DNA of 64,000 nucleotides from NCBI RefSeq assembly GCF_023015905.1, contig NZ_JALKBD010000004.1, positions 1 to 64,000 of the forward strand, written 5' to 3'. The stretch is from Arenibacter sp. F20364. Lineage in GTDB: Bacteria; Bacteroidota; Bacteroidia; Flavobacteriales; Flavobacteriaceae. Made by a program: the position numbers and the translations under genes. The notes beneath the pieces were generated by a model that was not told the DNA's origin, searched no databases, and saw only the letters and a list, made by a program, of their open reading frames with translations. Positions 54,438 to 63,851 of this stretch are shown here, one piece after another; the stretch's first letter is position 1; each line of letters begins with the position of its first letter.

Positions 54438-55907
54438 ATGAGCCCATTAAAAAGAAGAACTTTCATGAAAAATGTGGTCACTGCAGGTGTTGGGGCCACC
54501 GTTTTACCTATTAATTCACTTACTGCCAAGGAGGTTGACACGGCCTTGGATACTGAATGGCCAAAACCATCGGCAGCTCCAAAAAAAATAATTGTCGGCG
54601 GTGCGGGAATTGGTGGGCTTTGCTGTGCCTATGAATTGATGAAAAAAGGACATGAGGTCATTGTTTTGGAAGCATCCGGTAGACATGGCGGGCATGTGTA
54701 TACCACGCGAGATGAATTGTCGGACGGACTCTATGGCGACTTCGGGCAGGAGCATATTGTAAAGCCTGGTTATGAAAGATATTGGGAATACCTGAAGGAA
54801 TTCAACATTACAGCCCTGCCCTACCCTAGGAGAAAAAATTTAAAAAGAAGGATCAATGGAAAGTTCTATACGGAACAAATGCTCCAAGACCCCGGTGTAT
54901 TGAAAGATTTTGGTTTTAACAAAAGGGAAATTGACTATCTATCTTCCAACCCGTGGTCCGACCTAAAGTCGCTCTATACCAAGCCGTACCTCGATGCTTT
55001 CAAAGATGAATACCAACCTTTCAATGTTGGGTATGATGCCTTGGACAAGGTGCCCATGTCCGATATTTATAAAAAAGAAGGTGCTTCTCCTGCTGCCATG
55101 GCATTCTTGGGGGGAAACAATTCTTCCGCGCTTTATGAATTGTGGTATGCCGCCATTTTAAAAATGAGGGGCGTAGCTACTTACCCAACCGAAGTTTTTA
55201 GATTAAAAGGCGGGAACCAAATGTTGCCGAATGCCTTTGCCAAAAGATTGGGCTCCAGAGTGTGGCTTAATTGCCCCATTACTTCCATAACCAACGGGGA
55301 AACAGGAATAAGGGTCACTTATGAACGGCAAAAGGAGATAAAAGAAATAACCGCTGATTATTTTGTTAACTGCATTCCCCTGCCTACCCTTAAAAAGATA
55401 CCCATACAGCCAGCTTTAACTGAGAAGAAGCAGTATATCAACGAGAAAATCACCTATGATTCCTATCAACGCTTTGTATTTCAGGCGAGTTCCAAGTTCT
55501 GGGAAGATGATGGATATAAAGATATTAACATGAGCCTGGATCATCCCGATCTCTGGGAAGTATGGCAATCCGCAGAAGAAGTAGATACTCATAGGGTTAT
55601 TGTACTGGGAACAGGACCTGGTGGTGTTTCCCCTCAACGGGCATTGGCAGCTTTTCGTGAAGTTTATCCAGGAAAAGCGGATACGATAGAGTTGGCGGTG
55701 GGACGTGATTGGACCAAACAAAAATATTCCCCCAACTGTGAAAGAACTGCCTTTCCCATTGGAGAACTACATAAATTTTGGCCTAATATTATAGCGCCGG
55801 AGGGCCGTATTCATTTTGCTGGTGCCTATGCTGATAATCTCAATTGGGGTACCGAAGCAGCCACCCGATCCGCCAACCGGGTTGCGGAAACCATAGACAA
55901 GCTATAA
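54438..55907 (+). CDS. Tat-exported FAD-dependent amine oxidase-type oxidoreductase
   Basis: Flavin enzyme of 489 residues. The ATG at 54438 gives a twin-arginine signal (MSPLKRRTFMKNVVTAGVGA); a longer frame has no support. The FAD site reads KIIVGGAGIGGLCCAYELMKKGHEVIVLEASGRHGGH in pieces, and the C-terminal FAD closure includes EGRIHFAGAYADNLNWGTEAATRSANRVAE. It therefore belongs to the amine oxidase/NAD(P)-binding Rossmann family. A cytochrome c gene starts nine bases after its stop, suggesting that electrons go to the respiratory chain instead of oxygen. Substrate unknown. Confidence 0.88.
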   Translation: MSPLKRRTFMKNVVTAGVGATVLPINSLTAKEVDTALDTEWPKPSAAPKKIIVGGAGIGGLCCAYELMKKGHEVIVLEASGRHGGHVYTTRDELSDGLYGDFGQEHIVKPGYERYWEYLKEFNITALPYPRRKNLKRRINGKFYTEQMLQDPGVLKDFGFNKREIDYLSSNPWSDLKSLYTKPYLDAFKDEYQPFNVGYDALDKVPMSDIYKKEGASPAAMAFLGGNNSSALYELWYAAILKMRGVATYPTEVFRLKGGNQMLPNAFAKRLGSRVWLNCPITSITNGETGIRVTYERQKEIKEITADYFVNCIPLPTLKKIPIQPALTEKKQYINEKITYDSYQRFVFQASSKFWEDDGYKDINMSLDHPDLWEVWQSAEEVDTHRVIVLGTGPGGVSPQRALAAFREVYPGKADTIELAVGRDWTKQKYSPNCERTAFPIGELHKFWPNIIAPEGRIHFAGAYADNLNWGTEAATRSANRVAETIDKL

Positions 55908-55916
55908 TCCTGCAGG

Positions 55917-56645
55917 ATGAAAAGAATTGCATTCTTTGGCCTTATCATACTTGCCTGCCTATATTTCCTCTTGGGTTTTTCATCGCTCCCTATCCAAGAA
56001 AATGGCGCTCCCACAATTAAGATAATAGCACCTACCGCCGAGAGTACTTTTAGGTGGAATTCCCTTTTACCGTACGAAATACTGGTTTCGGACGAGGAGG
56101 ATGGAAATTCTGAATACGATGAAATTACACCAAACGAGGTGCTTTTAACAGTAAAATATTTAAAGGATTCTGCAGAGATAAATCCCTATTTGGACAATGA
56201 GGCCAATACCGATTACAAACCCTTGGTGCAAATGGGCAGAGCTACATGCTTCAATTGCCATATGGCCAAAGGGACATTAATTGGTCCATCATTCGAAAAG
56301 ATAGCTGCCAAATACAACAAGGATCCAAAGGCTGTGGAGTCCCTTAGCAAAAAAATAATAAGTGGGAGCACTGCTGTTTGGGGCGACGAAAAAATGCCTC
56401 CCCATCCTGATCTGAAGGTTGGGCAGATTCAGGAAATGGTGCGCTGGATTTTGGAAAATAATACAGATCCCGATAAAAATTATTTGGCAGGAATTAAAGG
56501 TGCTATTAAAACGAAGGAACAAACTACATCATCCTCAAAAAATGGTATTCTTGTTATGACCGCACGTTATACGGATCATGGCTCCGATAATCAAGGAGAA
56601 AGTAGTATCCAGGCCCAGAACACAGTTGTCTTAAAAAATCACTGA
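55917..56645 (+). CDS. Periplasmic monohaem cytochrome c
   Basis: Exported or membrane-anchored c-type cytochrome of 242 residues. After an N-terminal hydrophobic segment (IAFFGLIILACLYFLLGF) and a beta-rich domain (about 30-95: PTIKIIAPTAESTFRWNSLL), the haem domain has CFNCH (about 110-114), GTLIGPSFEKIAAKY, WGDEKMPPHPDL (probable axial Met) and the final helix IQEMVRWILENN. The layout resembles cytochrome domains of PQQ-dependent sugar-oxidising enzymes. It is the probable electron acceptor of the upstream amine oxidase-type enzyme. Confidence 0.88.
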   Translation: MKRIAFFGLIILACLYFLLGFSSLPIQENGAPTIKIIAPTAESTFRWNSLLPYEILVSDEEDGNSEYDEITPNEVLLTVKYLKDSAEINPYLDNEANTDYKPLVQMGRATCFNCHMAKGTLIGPSFEKIAAKYNKDPKAVESLSKKIISGSTAVWGDEKMPPHPDLKVGQIQEMVRWILENNTDPDKNYLAGIKGAIKTKEQTTSSSKNGILVMTARYTDHGSDNQGESSIQAQNTVVLKNH

Positions 56646-56757
56646 CCTCTGCAGGATTTAAGCGTGGGACTTTATCCATAAGATATGGCCATTATTGGAC
56701 CAAAATTAAAAAAGATGTTGCACTGGTGAAGTTATAAAGAAGCTAACACTACTCCAT

Positions 56758-57149
56758 TCAGCTATTATATTCCTCCTCCGAAACAGCTTGCAGCCATTGG
56801 GTAGCTCCTTTGTCGCTGCTTGAAATTGCGATATGCGAAAATTCTGAATCAAGGATTGCTCCGTGCCAATGAGGGGTGTTTGGAAGACATTTTACTGTTT
56901 CTCCTTGCCTAAGAACACGTTTGGTTTTGCCTTGTTCCCGATAATAACCTTCACCTTGGGTTAGAATTGGTAAGTCCGTCGTTTAGCGGATCTTCCAAGT
57001 TTATTAAATTACCCCGTGCCGTATGGCTGGCAATTTCTATGATACTCTTTTCCTGATTGGATAAGCGAATCTTGGTTTCCACCGTATTTTGGGGCTTTCA
57101 ATGGGTATCCAAGAATCAATATCAATACCAGCACAAGACTAATTTTCAT
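56758..57149 (-). pseudogene. Decayed carboxymuconolactone decarboxylase-cupin gene
   Basis: From the ATG at 57149 a signal-like segment (MKISLVLVLILILGY) is followed by a frame change. The next readable part is TKIRLSNQEKSIIEIASHTARGNLINLEDPLNDGL, written here in one frame as two conserved halves typical of carboxymuconolactone decarboxylases. After another frame change the cupin end is ILTQGEGYYREQGK ... VKCLPNTPHWHGA ... HIAISSSDKGATQWL. The centre is deleted. It resembles the cupin half of the neighbouring gene at 57178-58002. At least two frame changes and one deletion make it non-functional. Confidence 0.75.
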
Positions 57150-57177
57150 GGTGAATTTTTTTATTGCGTAAAAAGCC

Positions 57178-58002
57178 TTATTCCCTAACCATTTGCTTTA
57201 CAAAAGAAAGGTTGAGCAGTTTCCATTCTCCACCTATCTTCTTGTACATTTCAGTTACTATAAAGGGATTGCTAACCTCGTTTCCGCCTACTTCGGCCAG
57301 CAGTGTAATGGTGTTGAGCAAAACGGCGGTATCATCCATCACTTCTACCGAAGCCTCGTGCACCGTGGCTTTCTTGTACCATATGCCGCCGCTCTTAATA
57401 ATGTCCAATTCGCGTTCCGTTCCCCATGATCCGCCCATATGAACATACTGGGCATCCTTATGAAAGAGCTGACCCAATTTTTCCGTGTCCTTATCGGCCA
57501 TCCACTGCCATTTATCCTTTGATAGTTTTAAAAGCTCTTCATTTACAGAATTTGGCGCCTGTATGGCATCATATTCCCCTTGTGTCAACTCGTTCGTCCA
57601 TACCGTAGGGGTCTTTCCGCTTATAGCCAAATAGGTAACCGGACTATTGGGAGCTGCACCATGCCAATGCTCCACGTTGGGGAGACATTTCACTACATCA
57701 CCTGCCTGAATTACCTGCACCTCTTTTCCTTTTTCCTGATAATAGCCAATACCGTTGGTAATCAATAATTGTTGTCCATTTGGGTGTATGTGCCAATTAA
57801 GAAATGCTCCCGGTGCAGAGACTGCCTGTGCCACATGATAATCAAAAGTTTCATCAGCTTCCGTAACATGACTAAGCCAAACATCGCCTTTGTGGTGCAC
57901 GTTAGGTGCGAGTTTCCCTTTTGGGAAAACAGATTCCTGGGCATTTAAAGAGATAATCATTACCAATGCCAATATTAAATTGATCGCCCTTATTTTTTTC
58001 AT
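57178..58002 (-). CDS. Exported cupin plus NTF2-like (DUF4440) fusion protein
   Basis: Secreted protein of 274 residues (signal ends SLNAQ). The N-terminal cupin (about 30-145) has HIHPNGQQLLITNGIGYYQ and VKCLPNVEHWHGAAP, with the usual metal-binding histidines. A C-terminal NTF2-like DUF4440 domain follows (about 155-270: WMADKDTEKLGQLFHKDAQYVHMGGSWG ... EWKLLNLSFV). It diverges from an AraC-type regulator at 58199, the probable controller. Function may be small-molecule detoxification or isomerisation; not established. Confidence 0.85.
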   Translation of the reverse strand: MKKIRAINLILALVMIISLNAQESVFPKGKLAPNVHHKGDVWLSHVTEADETFDYHVAQAVSAPGAFLNWHIHPNGQQLLITNGIGYYQEKGKEVQVIQAGDVVKCLPNVEHWHGAAPNSPVTYLAISGKTPTVWTNELTQGEYDAIQAPNSVNEELLKLSKDKWQWMADKDTEKLGQLFHKDAQYVHMGGSWGTERELDIIKSGGIWYKKATVHEASVEVMDDTAVLLNTITLLAEVGGNEVSNPFIVTEMYKKIGGEWKLLNLSFVKQMVRE

Positions 58003-58198
58003 ATTATTTATTTTTAAGAGTTCTTAAATTGTCTAATTCAATCCTTTTCTTTAAGAATGGATTTCTGTCGAATCAAAATTAGGTCAAGAAAGTAAGAACA
58101 GTGTACCTAAGTTACGGATGTTCATACCATTATTACAGATTTTTACTTAAGGTATTGACTTCTTGGTTATCCATAGCTTATCTTTATAATAAATAGCA

Positions 58199-59119
58199 TT
58201 GGTCGTGAGGCATATTTTAGAAATTAAAACGGTAGCGGATTATTTGAAGTTGCGTAATTGCGAGGTATTACATCCGTTGGTGGGTATTGTAGATTTTGAC
58301 AAAGTGAATGAAAATGGATATACCAGTACCTCATATGATGCCTTTCACTTTGGTTGTTATGCCATATTTTTAAAAGATGCCGTTGGGTGTAAGCTTAAAT
58401 ATGGTGGTAAATCCTATGACTACGATGAAGGCACACTTGTTTTCATGGCGCCAAACCAAACGATTGAATTGGGCGGTTACGACCCTAATTTCATTCCCAA
58501 GGGCTATGCCTTGATTTTTCACCCAGACTTGCTGTTGGGTAGCGATATGGCCAAAAAGGTACATGAGTACACTTTTTTTACCTATTCCAGCCATGAAGCC
58601 TTACATCTTTCTTCCAAAGAACGAAAAGTGATATTGAGTTTGCTGGACAAAATCCAGTTTGAACTGGAACAGAATATGGACAAACACAGCAAGAAGTTGA
58701 TTGTAGGGAATATTGAACTGTTCCTGGATTATTGCCTAAGGTTTTATGACCGACAATTCTTGACCCGGGAAATGGTAAATCAGGGAGCTTTGCAAAAATT
58801 TGACGCGCTGCTAAAGGATTATTTTTCTTCGGAAAAACCCAAAATCCACGGATTGCCTTCAGTAGTCTATTTCGCGGACCTATTACATTTATCCCCAAAC
58901 TACTTTGGGGACCTGGTAAAAAAAGAAACAGGAAAATCGGCTCAAGAATATATACAAGGCAAACTCATTGATGTGGCAAAGGAAAAAGTTTTCGATCCAA
59001 GCAAATCTGTAAGTGAGATTGCCTATGAATTGGGGTTTAAATATCCTCAGCACTTTAGCCGTTTGTTTAAGCAAAAGGTTGGGCACTCCCCTAAGGAATT
59101 TAGGGCATCCATTAATTAA
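58199..59119 (+). CDS. AraC-family transcriptional regulator
   Basis: Regulator of about 306 residues. The N-terminal sensing domain (about 30-170) includes YGGKSYDYDEGTLVFMAPNQ, typical of AraC-type cupin-like sensors. The C-terminal helix-turn-helix pair (about 205-306) contains VVYFADLLHLSPNYFGDLVKKETGKS and SVSEIAYELGFKYPQHFSRLFKQKVGHSPKEF in the standard arrangement. The start is TTG at 58199 or GTG at 58205; no ATG is available, and a stop lies upstream. It is divergent from the cupin-NTF2 gene, which it probably controls. Confidence 0.88.
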   Translation: MVVRHILEIKTVADYLKLRNCEVLHPLVGIVDFDKVNENGYTSTSYDAFHFGCYAIFLKDAVGCKLKYGGKSYDYDEGTLVFMAPNQTIELGGYDPNFIPKGYALIFHPDLLLGSDMAKKVHEYTFFTYSSHEALHLSSKERKVILSLLDKIQFELEQNMDKHSKKLIVGNIELFLDYCLRFYDRQFLTREMVNQGALQKFDALLKDYFSSEKPKIHGLPSVVYFADLLHLSPNYFGDLVKKETGKSAQEYIQGKLIDVAKEKVFDPSKSVSEIAYELGFKYPQHFSRLFKQKVGHSPKEFRASIN

Positions 59120-59171
59120 TTTGGTTAAAATGATACCACACGCTCCCCAGACTTAAGCCATAAGATCAAAC

Positions 59172-59208
59172 AAAAAAAAGGGAAGTCAGCTAGACTTCCC
59201 TTTATTAT
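59172..59208. terminator. Bidirectional terminator between convergent genes
   Basis: AAAGGGAAGTC (59177-59187) and GACTTCCCTTT (59193-59203) with a five-base loop, flanked by A- and T-runs. It serves the AraC-type gene and the gene ending at 59223. Confidence 0.85.
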
Positions 59209-59222
59209 GCCTTAATATTTCA

Positions 59223-61427
59223 CTACTCGGCTTGGGGAGCACTTATGGCATCGACATACCTACCCGCCCAATAGGGCAACAAATAGATATAGGGGGCATA
59301 TTCCCGTTTTCCATCACTACCGCCATTGTTTCTGTAGGCCCCATTATGCAAATGGAGTGTCCGCTCGTCACCGGGCAATACCTCGGTATAGGTCTGTCTT
59401 CTAAAATTAGGTGCTATTTTCGTCAGGTCTTTACGATGTTCATTATCAATTTTCCAATCGATGAGGTCCATAGGAAACTCCCGTAACCACCATGCGGATT
59501 CCTCAGTATCAATATTTTCCCCTCCGGAAAGTGCAAAAAGATAATTCCATAACGGATTTTTTTCAGAGCGTTCCACTTCCCAATGGCTTTTCACCGCATC
59601 AAAATGCGCCTCTTTTTGTGCTTCCGAAAAAGAATAATTAACAAAAGAGGGAATGGTCAAAAAATACATTTCATCATCAGAGTGGTTCCAGGTATTACTT
59701 AAATCCTGTCCTTCTACAAAACCGATGACCGAAGCCGATCGGTTGGCATTCTCATCGTATCCATATTTTTTTATCAACTTTTCAGCCCCCTTCTTATATT
59801 TTTTGTCTTTTGTAAAATGATAGGCTGCTTGTAGGAAAGACAGAATAAGCGTGGAGTTAAGCCTACGATCCCCTACGTTGATCGGGAAGCTATTTACATA
59901 TTCCGGATTCCATTTTCCCCAAGCCGTTGGCTTTCCGTTCCAATCCACTAAGTACCAATCATTATCCATAATATGGTCCATCTCTATTTTTATTTGATGA
60001 ATAGCCCTATCCCTCCAAGCCTTATCAGGAGCCAATTCAGCAAAAAGTGCATACACGAAAAAATGTCCACAGGATTCATCGCTGCTGGTTGTGGACTTCC
60101 ATCGCCATAGTTCATCATCTGATAACTGCCATATCCTTCCATTTTCCTTTTCCCATTTCTCTCTCCACTCTTCGGAAAATCCATTGGCATGTAGTCCCAC
60201 TTCATAGCCATCCCTTTCAAAAGACCTTGCCGGAAACCCTTTTAGATCAGGAAGTGCCGTCATCCTCTCCATGGCCTCAAAGGCTTCGTAGGCATTTTGT
60301 TTGGCATCTTCCGACTTGGTAACGGCATAGCGAAACAACTCCCCTGCCAAATACATGGATGTCCATAATCCATCATTATCGGTATCATGAAAATAGCCTG
60401 TGGAAAGGTCGCCCGGAGTTCTCATGGCCAGATCGGATGTAAAACCGTAGCGAATATGACGTAAGCGTTGAATTTCTTGAAAATACTCAGCTTTTTGCGC
60501 CAATGTCATAGGTTCAAAATCAATTTTGCTCATCCCCTTTTGGGTCAAGACCAGTACACTTCCGTCAGGACCTTCTGCAATATAGGCCACATGATCGTCT
60601 ACCAACCATCGCTTTGAAGCGTAATAATCGTATTTACCATCTTCACGTAGTTTAAAGGCGCCTTTGGTTGAGCCCAACCAAAGGCTGCCGCGAATGTTCT
60701 TTACACTGGTTATTTCTGTCCAAGGTAGTTTTTCGTTCAATTTATTAAAGGTGAATGTTTTACGATCCAATAGATTTATACCGTTGGTAGTTCCCAAAAC
60801 AATGGTATCTTCAAAAAAAGTGAAGGCCGTTAAATTATTGGCGGAAAACACCTTTTTCGCTGTCTTTAAAACACTGTCCACTTGGTACAATCCTTCTGCC
60901 GTTAAAAGCAAAAACTGACCGGAATTAGGGTCGAATTGAACAGATATCGGATTTAGGTTTTCGATGGAAGACCTCCAAACCTCTTGGTTGTTCTTAAAAA
61001 TAGCGAAATTGCCCTCTCCTGCAACCAAGGTCAAAAAATCTGGGCCCATACCCATCGCCTTGGGAGCTACTATACCGTGGTTGATATATAACTTGCCCGC
61101 CCATGCATTGCTTAAAACCGCCTTCTCCGTTAGATAAACAAACTGACCTCGGTACTCCGTCAATGCAACAATATTCATATCGAGCAAAGGTCGATATTGA
61201 ACATCTTGTCGAAGATTTTTTTCATGTGGGAGCAATAAGCCTTCACTGCTAAGGACTTTAATGGCCTTATTTCTATCACTGGCTACTTGAAGCAAATTCA
61301 CATTCCCCTCCCCCTCTTTCAAGGAGAATTTATCAGCACTATCTTGAAGAAATGGCAGATCGGCGACCGTTTGTGCCTTGGTTGCAAAACCCACTAGTAA
61401 ACAAAACCCTAAGAATAATTTTTTCAT
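59223..61427 (-). CDS. Exported beta-propeller plus alpha/alpha-barrel-like protein
   Basis: Secreted protein of 734 residues; the ATG at 61427 gives a signal ending TKAQT. The first half (about 20-330) has repeated blades like ligand-gated propellers of hybrid sensors (NGINLLDRKTFTFNKLNEKL, GSLWLGSTKGAFKLREDGKYD). The second half (about 335-734) is helical, with HDTDNDGLWTSMYLAGELFRYAVTKS, DGYEVGLHANGFSEEW and SDDEMYFLTIPSFVNYS, suggesting an (alpha/alpha) toroid as in glycoside-active proteins. I do not recognise a defined enzyme family. Polysaccharide-related function is a guess. No neighbour shares its transcript. Confidence 0.65.
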   Translation of the reverse strand: MKKLFLGFCLLVGFATKAQTVADLPFLQDSADKFSLKEGEGNVNLLQVASDRNKAIKVLSSEGLLLPHEKNLRQDVQYRPLLDMNIVALTEYRGQFVYLTEKAVLSNAWAGKLYINHGIVAPKAMGMGPDFLTLVAGEGNFAIFKNNQEVWRSSIENLNPISVQFDPNSGQFLLLTAEGLYQVDSVLKTAKKVFSANNLTAFTFFEDTIVLGTTNGINLLDRKTFTFNKLNEKLPWTEITSVKNIRGSLWLGSTKGAFKLREDGKYDYYASKRWLVDDHVAYIAEGPDGSVLVLTQKGMSKIDFEPMTLAQKAEYFQEIQRLRHIRYGFTSDLAMRTPGDLSTGYFHDTDNDGLWTSMYLAGELFRYAVTKSEDAKQNAYEAFEAMERMTALPDLKGFPARSFERDGYEVGLHANGFSEEWREKWEKENGRIWQLSDDELWRWKSTTSSDESCGHFFVYALFAELAPDKAWRDRAIHQIKIEMDHIMDNDWYLVDWNGKPTAWGKWNPEYVNSFPINVGDRRLNSTLILSFLQAAYHFTKDKKYKKGAEKLIKKYGYDENANRSASVIGFVEGQDLSNTWNHSDDEMYFLTIPSFVNYSFSEAQKEAHFDAVKSHWEVERSEKNPLWNYLFALSGGENIDTEESAWWLREFPMDLIDWKIDNEHRKDLTKIAPNFRRQTYTEVLPGDERTLHLHNGAYRNNGGSDGKREYAPYIYLLPYWAGRYVDAISAPQAE

Positions 61428-61823
61428 ATGTGTCAATTTTTGAATCCATAAAAATAGATGCATGAAGACTAAGTTGTACCACTATTCTTGATTAATACAT
61501 ATAGTATTTTAACCTAAGCACTTTTTTATATCCAACAAACCAAAATACAAACATACCTGTGCATCCGGTTTATATTAAAAAAACCAACAATGCCACCATA
61601 TGAAGATTCATCGGTATACTGTTATCTAAGTATACATGCTTTCAAAATAGCCTACAAGGAATATCGAATCATAAAGACTTTAATTTGGTCTTGGACTTTA
61701 CAGCTCGTTCTGCAAATAGGCTAATATTCCATGTGTTTTAGAAAAATGAAATTGAGCAAGTGAACGCTATTGCCCTCTCTGAAAATTACTCAATGGATAG
61801 TTATGTGGCTGAGTATTGATCCC
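61428..61823. other. Intergenic spacer
   Basis: Contains the promoter region of the propeller gene and the 3' flank of the M13 peptidase gene. No gene, repeat or hairpin was identified. Confidence 0.5.
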
Positions 61824-63851
61824 TTACCAAATCTTAATTCTTTCTGATTCGGACTTATAATTGGCTTCGCCCTCTTTCAAATTAAAAGCCTCATAAAAGG
61901 GGGTAAAATTCATTAAAGGGCCATTAACACGCCATTTGGGCGGAGAATGTGGATCAGTGGCCACATAATTTCGTAAAAACTCATCGCGCATTTTAACCCG
62001 CCATATACGTGCAATGGATAAAAAGAAGCGCTGGTCTGGAGTAAAGCCTCCAATCCTGGTAGTGTTCCCACCTTGTTCTGTTAACTTAAAGGCATCATAG
62101 GCAATAGCAATCCCTCCATTATCTGCTGTATTTTCGCCCACCGTTAACGCTCCTTTGAGGTACACACTATCCAAGACGGTAAATTTATTGTACTGCTCCA
62201 CAATTTGTTGGGTTTTGGCCTTAAATTGCGTGTAATCGTCCTCTGTCCACCAATTGGAGATATTTCCATTCTTATCGTATTGTGCCCCTTGATCGTCGAA
62301 GGCATGGGTGAATTCATGACCTATCACCATACCAATACCACCGTAATTCACTGCATCATCGGCATAAAGATCAAAATAGGGCGACTGCAGGATTCCTGCC
62401 GGAAATACAATTTCGTTTAAGGATGGATTATAGTAGGCCGTAACCGTAGAGGGAGTGGTATGCCACTCATCCCTGTTGGGCGCTTTATTGAGTTGAGACA
62501 ATTCATACTGAAATTCATTTTGCCGTAAGGCGACAACATTCTCAAAGAACTTGCCCCTATCTATGTCCACCTCATAGGTACGCCACACATCCGGATATCC
62601 TATTTTCTTATTTATAGCGTAGAGTTTGTCCAAAGCTTTAACCTTTGTGCTATCGCTCATCCAATCCAGCTGCTGAATACGCTTTTCCAAGGTTTTCTGA
62701 AAGTTATTGACAAGTTCCAAGGCGCGCTTTTTGGCATCTTCATTAAAGTAGCGCTTTACATATAATTGCCCTAGGGCAAAACCAATTTGCTGATCTACAC
62801 GGCGTGTCATTAACTTTGCACGGGCCTGTTGCTCAGATTGCCCGGATAATACCTTGGTAAATTCAAATGCAGCGTTTTGAAAAGGGGTACTTAAAATATT
62901 GTCGTGAGATTTAATGGAGTGTGCTTTTAAATACAACTTCCAATCCTCTATAGGTATGGAGGCCAACGCCATATTTAAGGCTTCGTAATAGGCAGGCTGA
63001 CCAATATCAACAGAATCCACCTCGGCTCCTAAATTTACCAACATCGCAGTCCATCCAATGTTTCCCTGGGTTTTATCCAAACCAGCCACAGAAAGTTTAT
63101 GGTAGTTTTCCTGGACCACTCTTCTTTCTATCCTTGTTTTATGGGATTTCGCCAACCGCTTTTCAATGTCGTATACCGTATTGGCCTGCTGGCTTGCATT
63201 CTGATCTCCCACCAATTCAAAAAGGGTTTTAAGGTAGGTTTTATAAGCCTCCTGGATCTTTTTTACCGAAGGGTCTTCCTCAAAATAATAATCGCGGTCC
63301 GGCAACCCCAAACCTGTTTGAGTAAAATGCAATATATTGATGGCACTGTTTTTCTCATCGGGTGATACGTATGCCGATATTAGAGAATAATCCCCAGATT
63401 TTATTTGGGTCGCCACAAAATCCATTATAGAAGGAATATTGGATATGGTCTCTATTCTTTCCAATATGGGCACTATAGGAGTAGCCCCTCTTTGGTCTAT
63501 GACAAGGGTATCCATACCGGAAGCATAAAAATCTCCCAGCTGTTGTTCAATACTGCCTTTGGGATATTCCCCTGAGGAAACTTCCTTTAAAATGTTTTGC
63601 AGTAGTTCCTGTTGTGGAATATTTAGAAAACGGTAGGACCCCACTCCTACCTGATCTTCTGCAATAACAGCTTCGTTGAACCATGTTCTGTTAACGTGGT
63701 CGAAGAAATTATCACCTGGTTTAATGGAGTCTGTAATACCCTCAAAAACTACTGTTCTCTCAACAGTTTGAGAATCACTTTTTACGGACGGTTCGTTTTT
63801 GCAGCATACAAGCAAGCAAATAAGTATAGGGAAGTAGTAAAGATTTTTCAT
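61824..63851 (-). CDS. M13-family (neprilysin-like) zinc metallopeptidase lipoprotein
   Basis: Lipoprotein of 675 residues (signal ends LLVCCK). The N-terminal M13 domain (about 40-420) is helical. The C-terminal catalytic domain has HEFTH (512-516; IGHEFTHAFDDQGAQYDKNG) and GENTADNGG (about 570), with the third zinc ligand glutamate, and the VNAYYNPSLNEIVFPAGI-like segment (here VTAYYNPSLNEIVFPAGILQ). The C-terminus ends RIKIW, matching the family's terminal tryptophan. It degrades peptides in the periplasm or at the surface. Monocistronic as far as seen; bases 63852-64000 hold no further gene. Confidence 0.93.
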   Translation of the reverse strand: MKNLYYFPILICLLVCCKNEPSVKSDSQTVERTVVFEGITDSIKPGDNFFDHVNRTWFNEAVIAEDQVGVGSYRFLNIPQQELLQNILKEVSSGEYPKGSIEQQLGDFYASGMDTLVIDQRGATPIVPILERIETISNIPSIMDFVATQIKSGDYSLISAYVSPDEKNSAINILHFTQTGLGLPDRDYYFEEDPSVKKIQEAYKTYLKTLFELVGDQNASQQANTVYDIEKRLAKSHKTRIERRVVQENYHKLSVAGLDKTQGNIGWTAMLVNLGAEVDSVDIGQPAYYEALNMALASIPIEDWKLYLKAHSIKSHDNILSTPFQNAAFEFTKVLSGQSEQQARAKLMTRRVDQQIGFALGQLYVKRYFNEDAKKRALELVNNFQKTLEKRIQQLDWMSDSTKVKALDKLYAINKKIGYPDVWRTYEVDIDRGKFFENVVALRQNEFQYELSQLNKAPNRDEWHTTPSTVTAYYNPSLNEIVFPAGILQSPYFDLYADDAVNYGGIGMVIGHEFTHAFDDQGAQYDKNGNISNWWTEDDYTQFKAKTQQIVEQYNKFTVLDSVYLKGALTVGENTADNGGIAIAYDAFKLTEQGGNTTRIGGFTPDQRFFLSIARIWRVKMRDEFLRNYVATDPHSPPKWRVNGPLMNFTPFYEAFNLKEGEANYKSESERIKIW

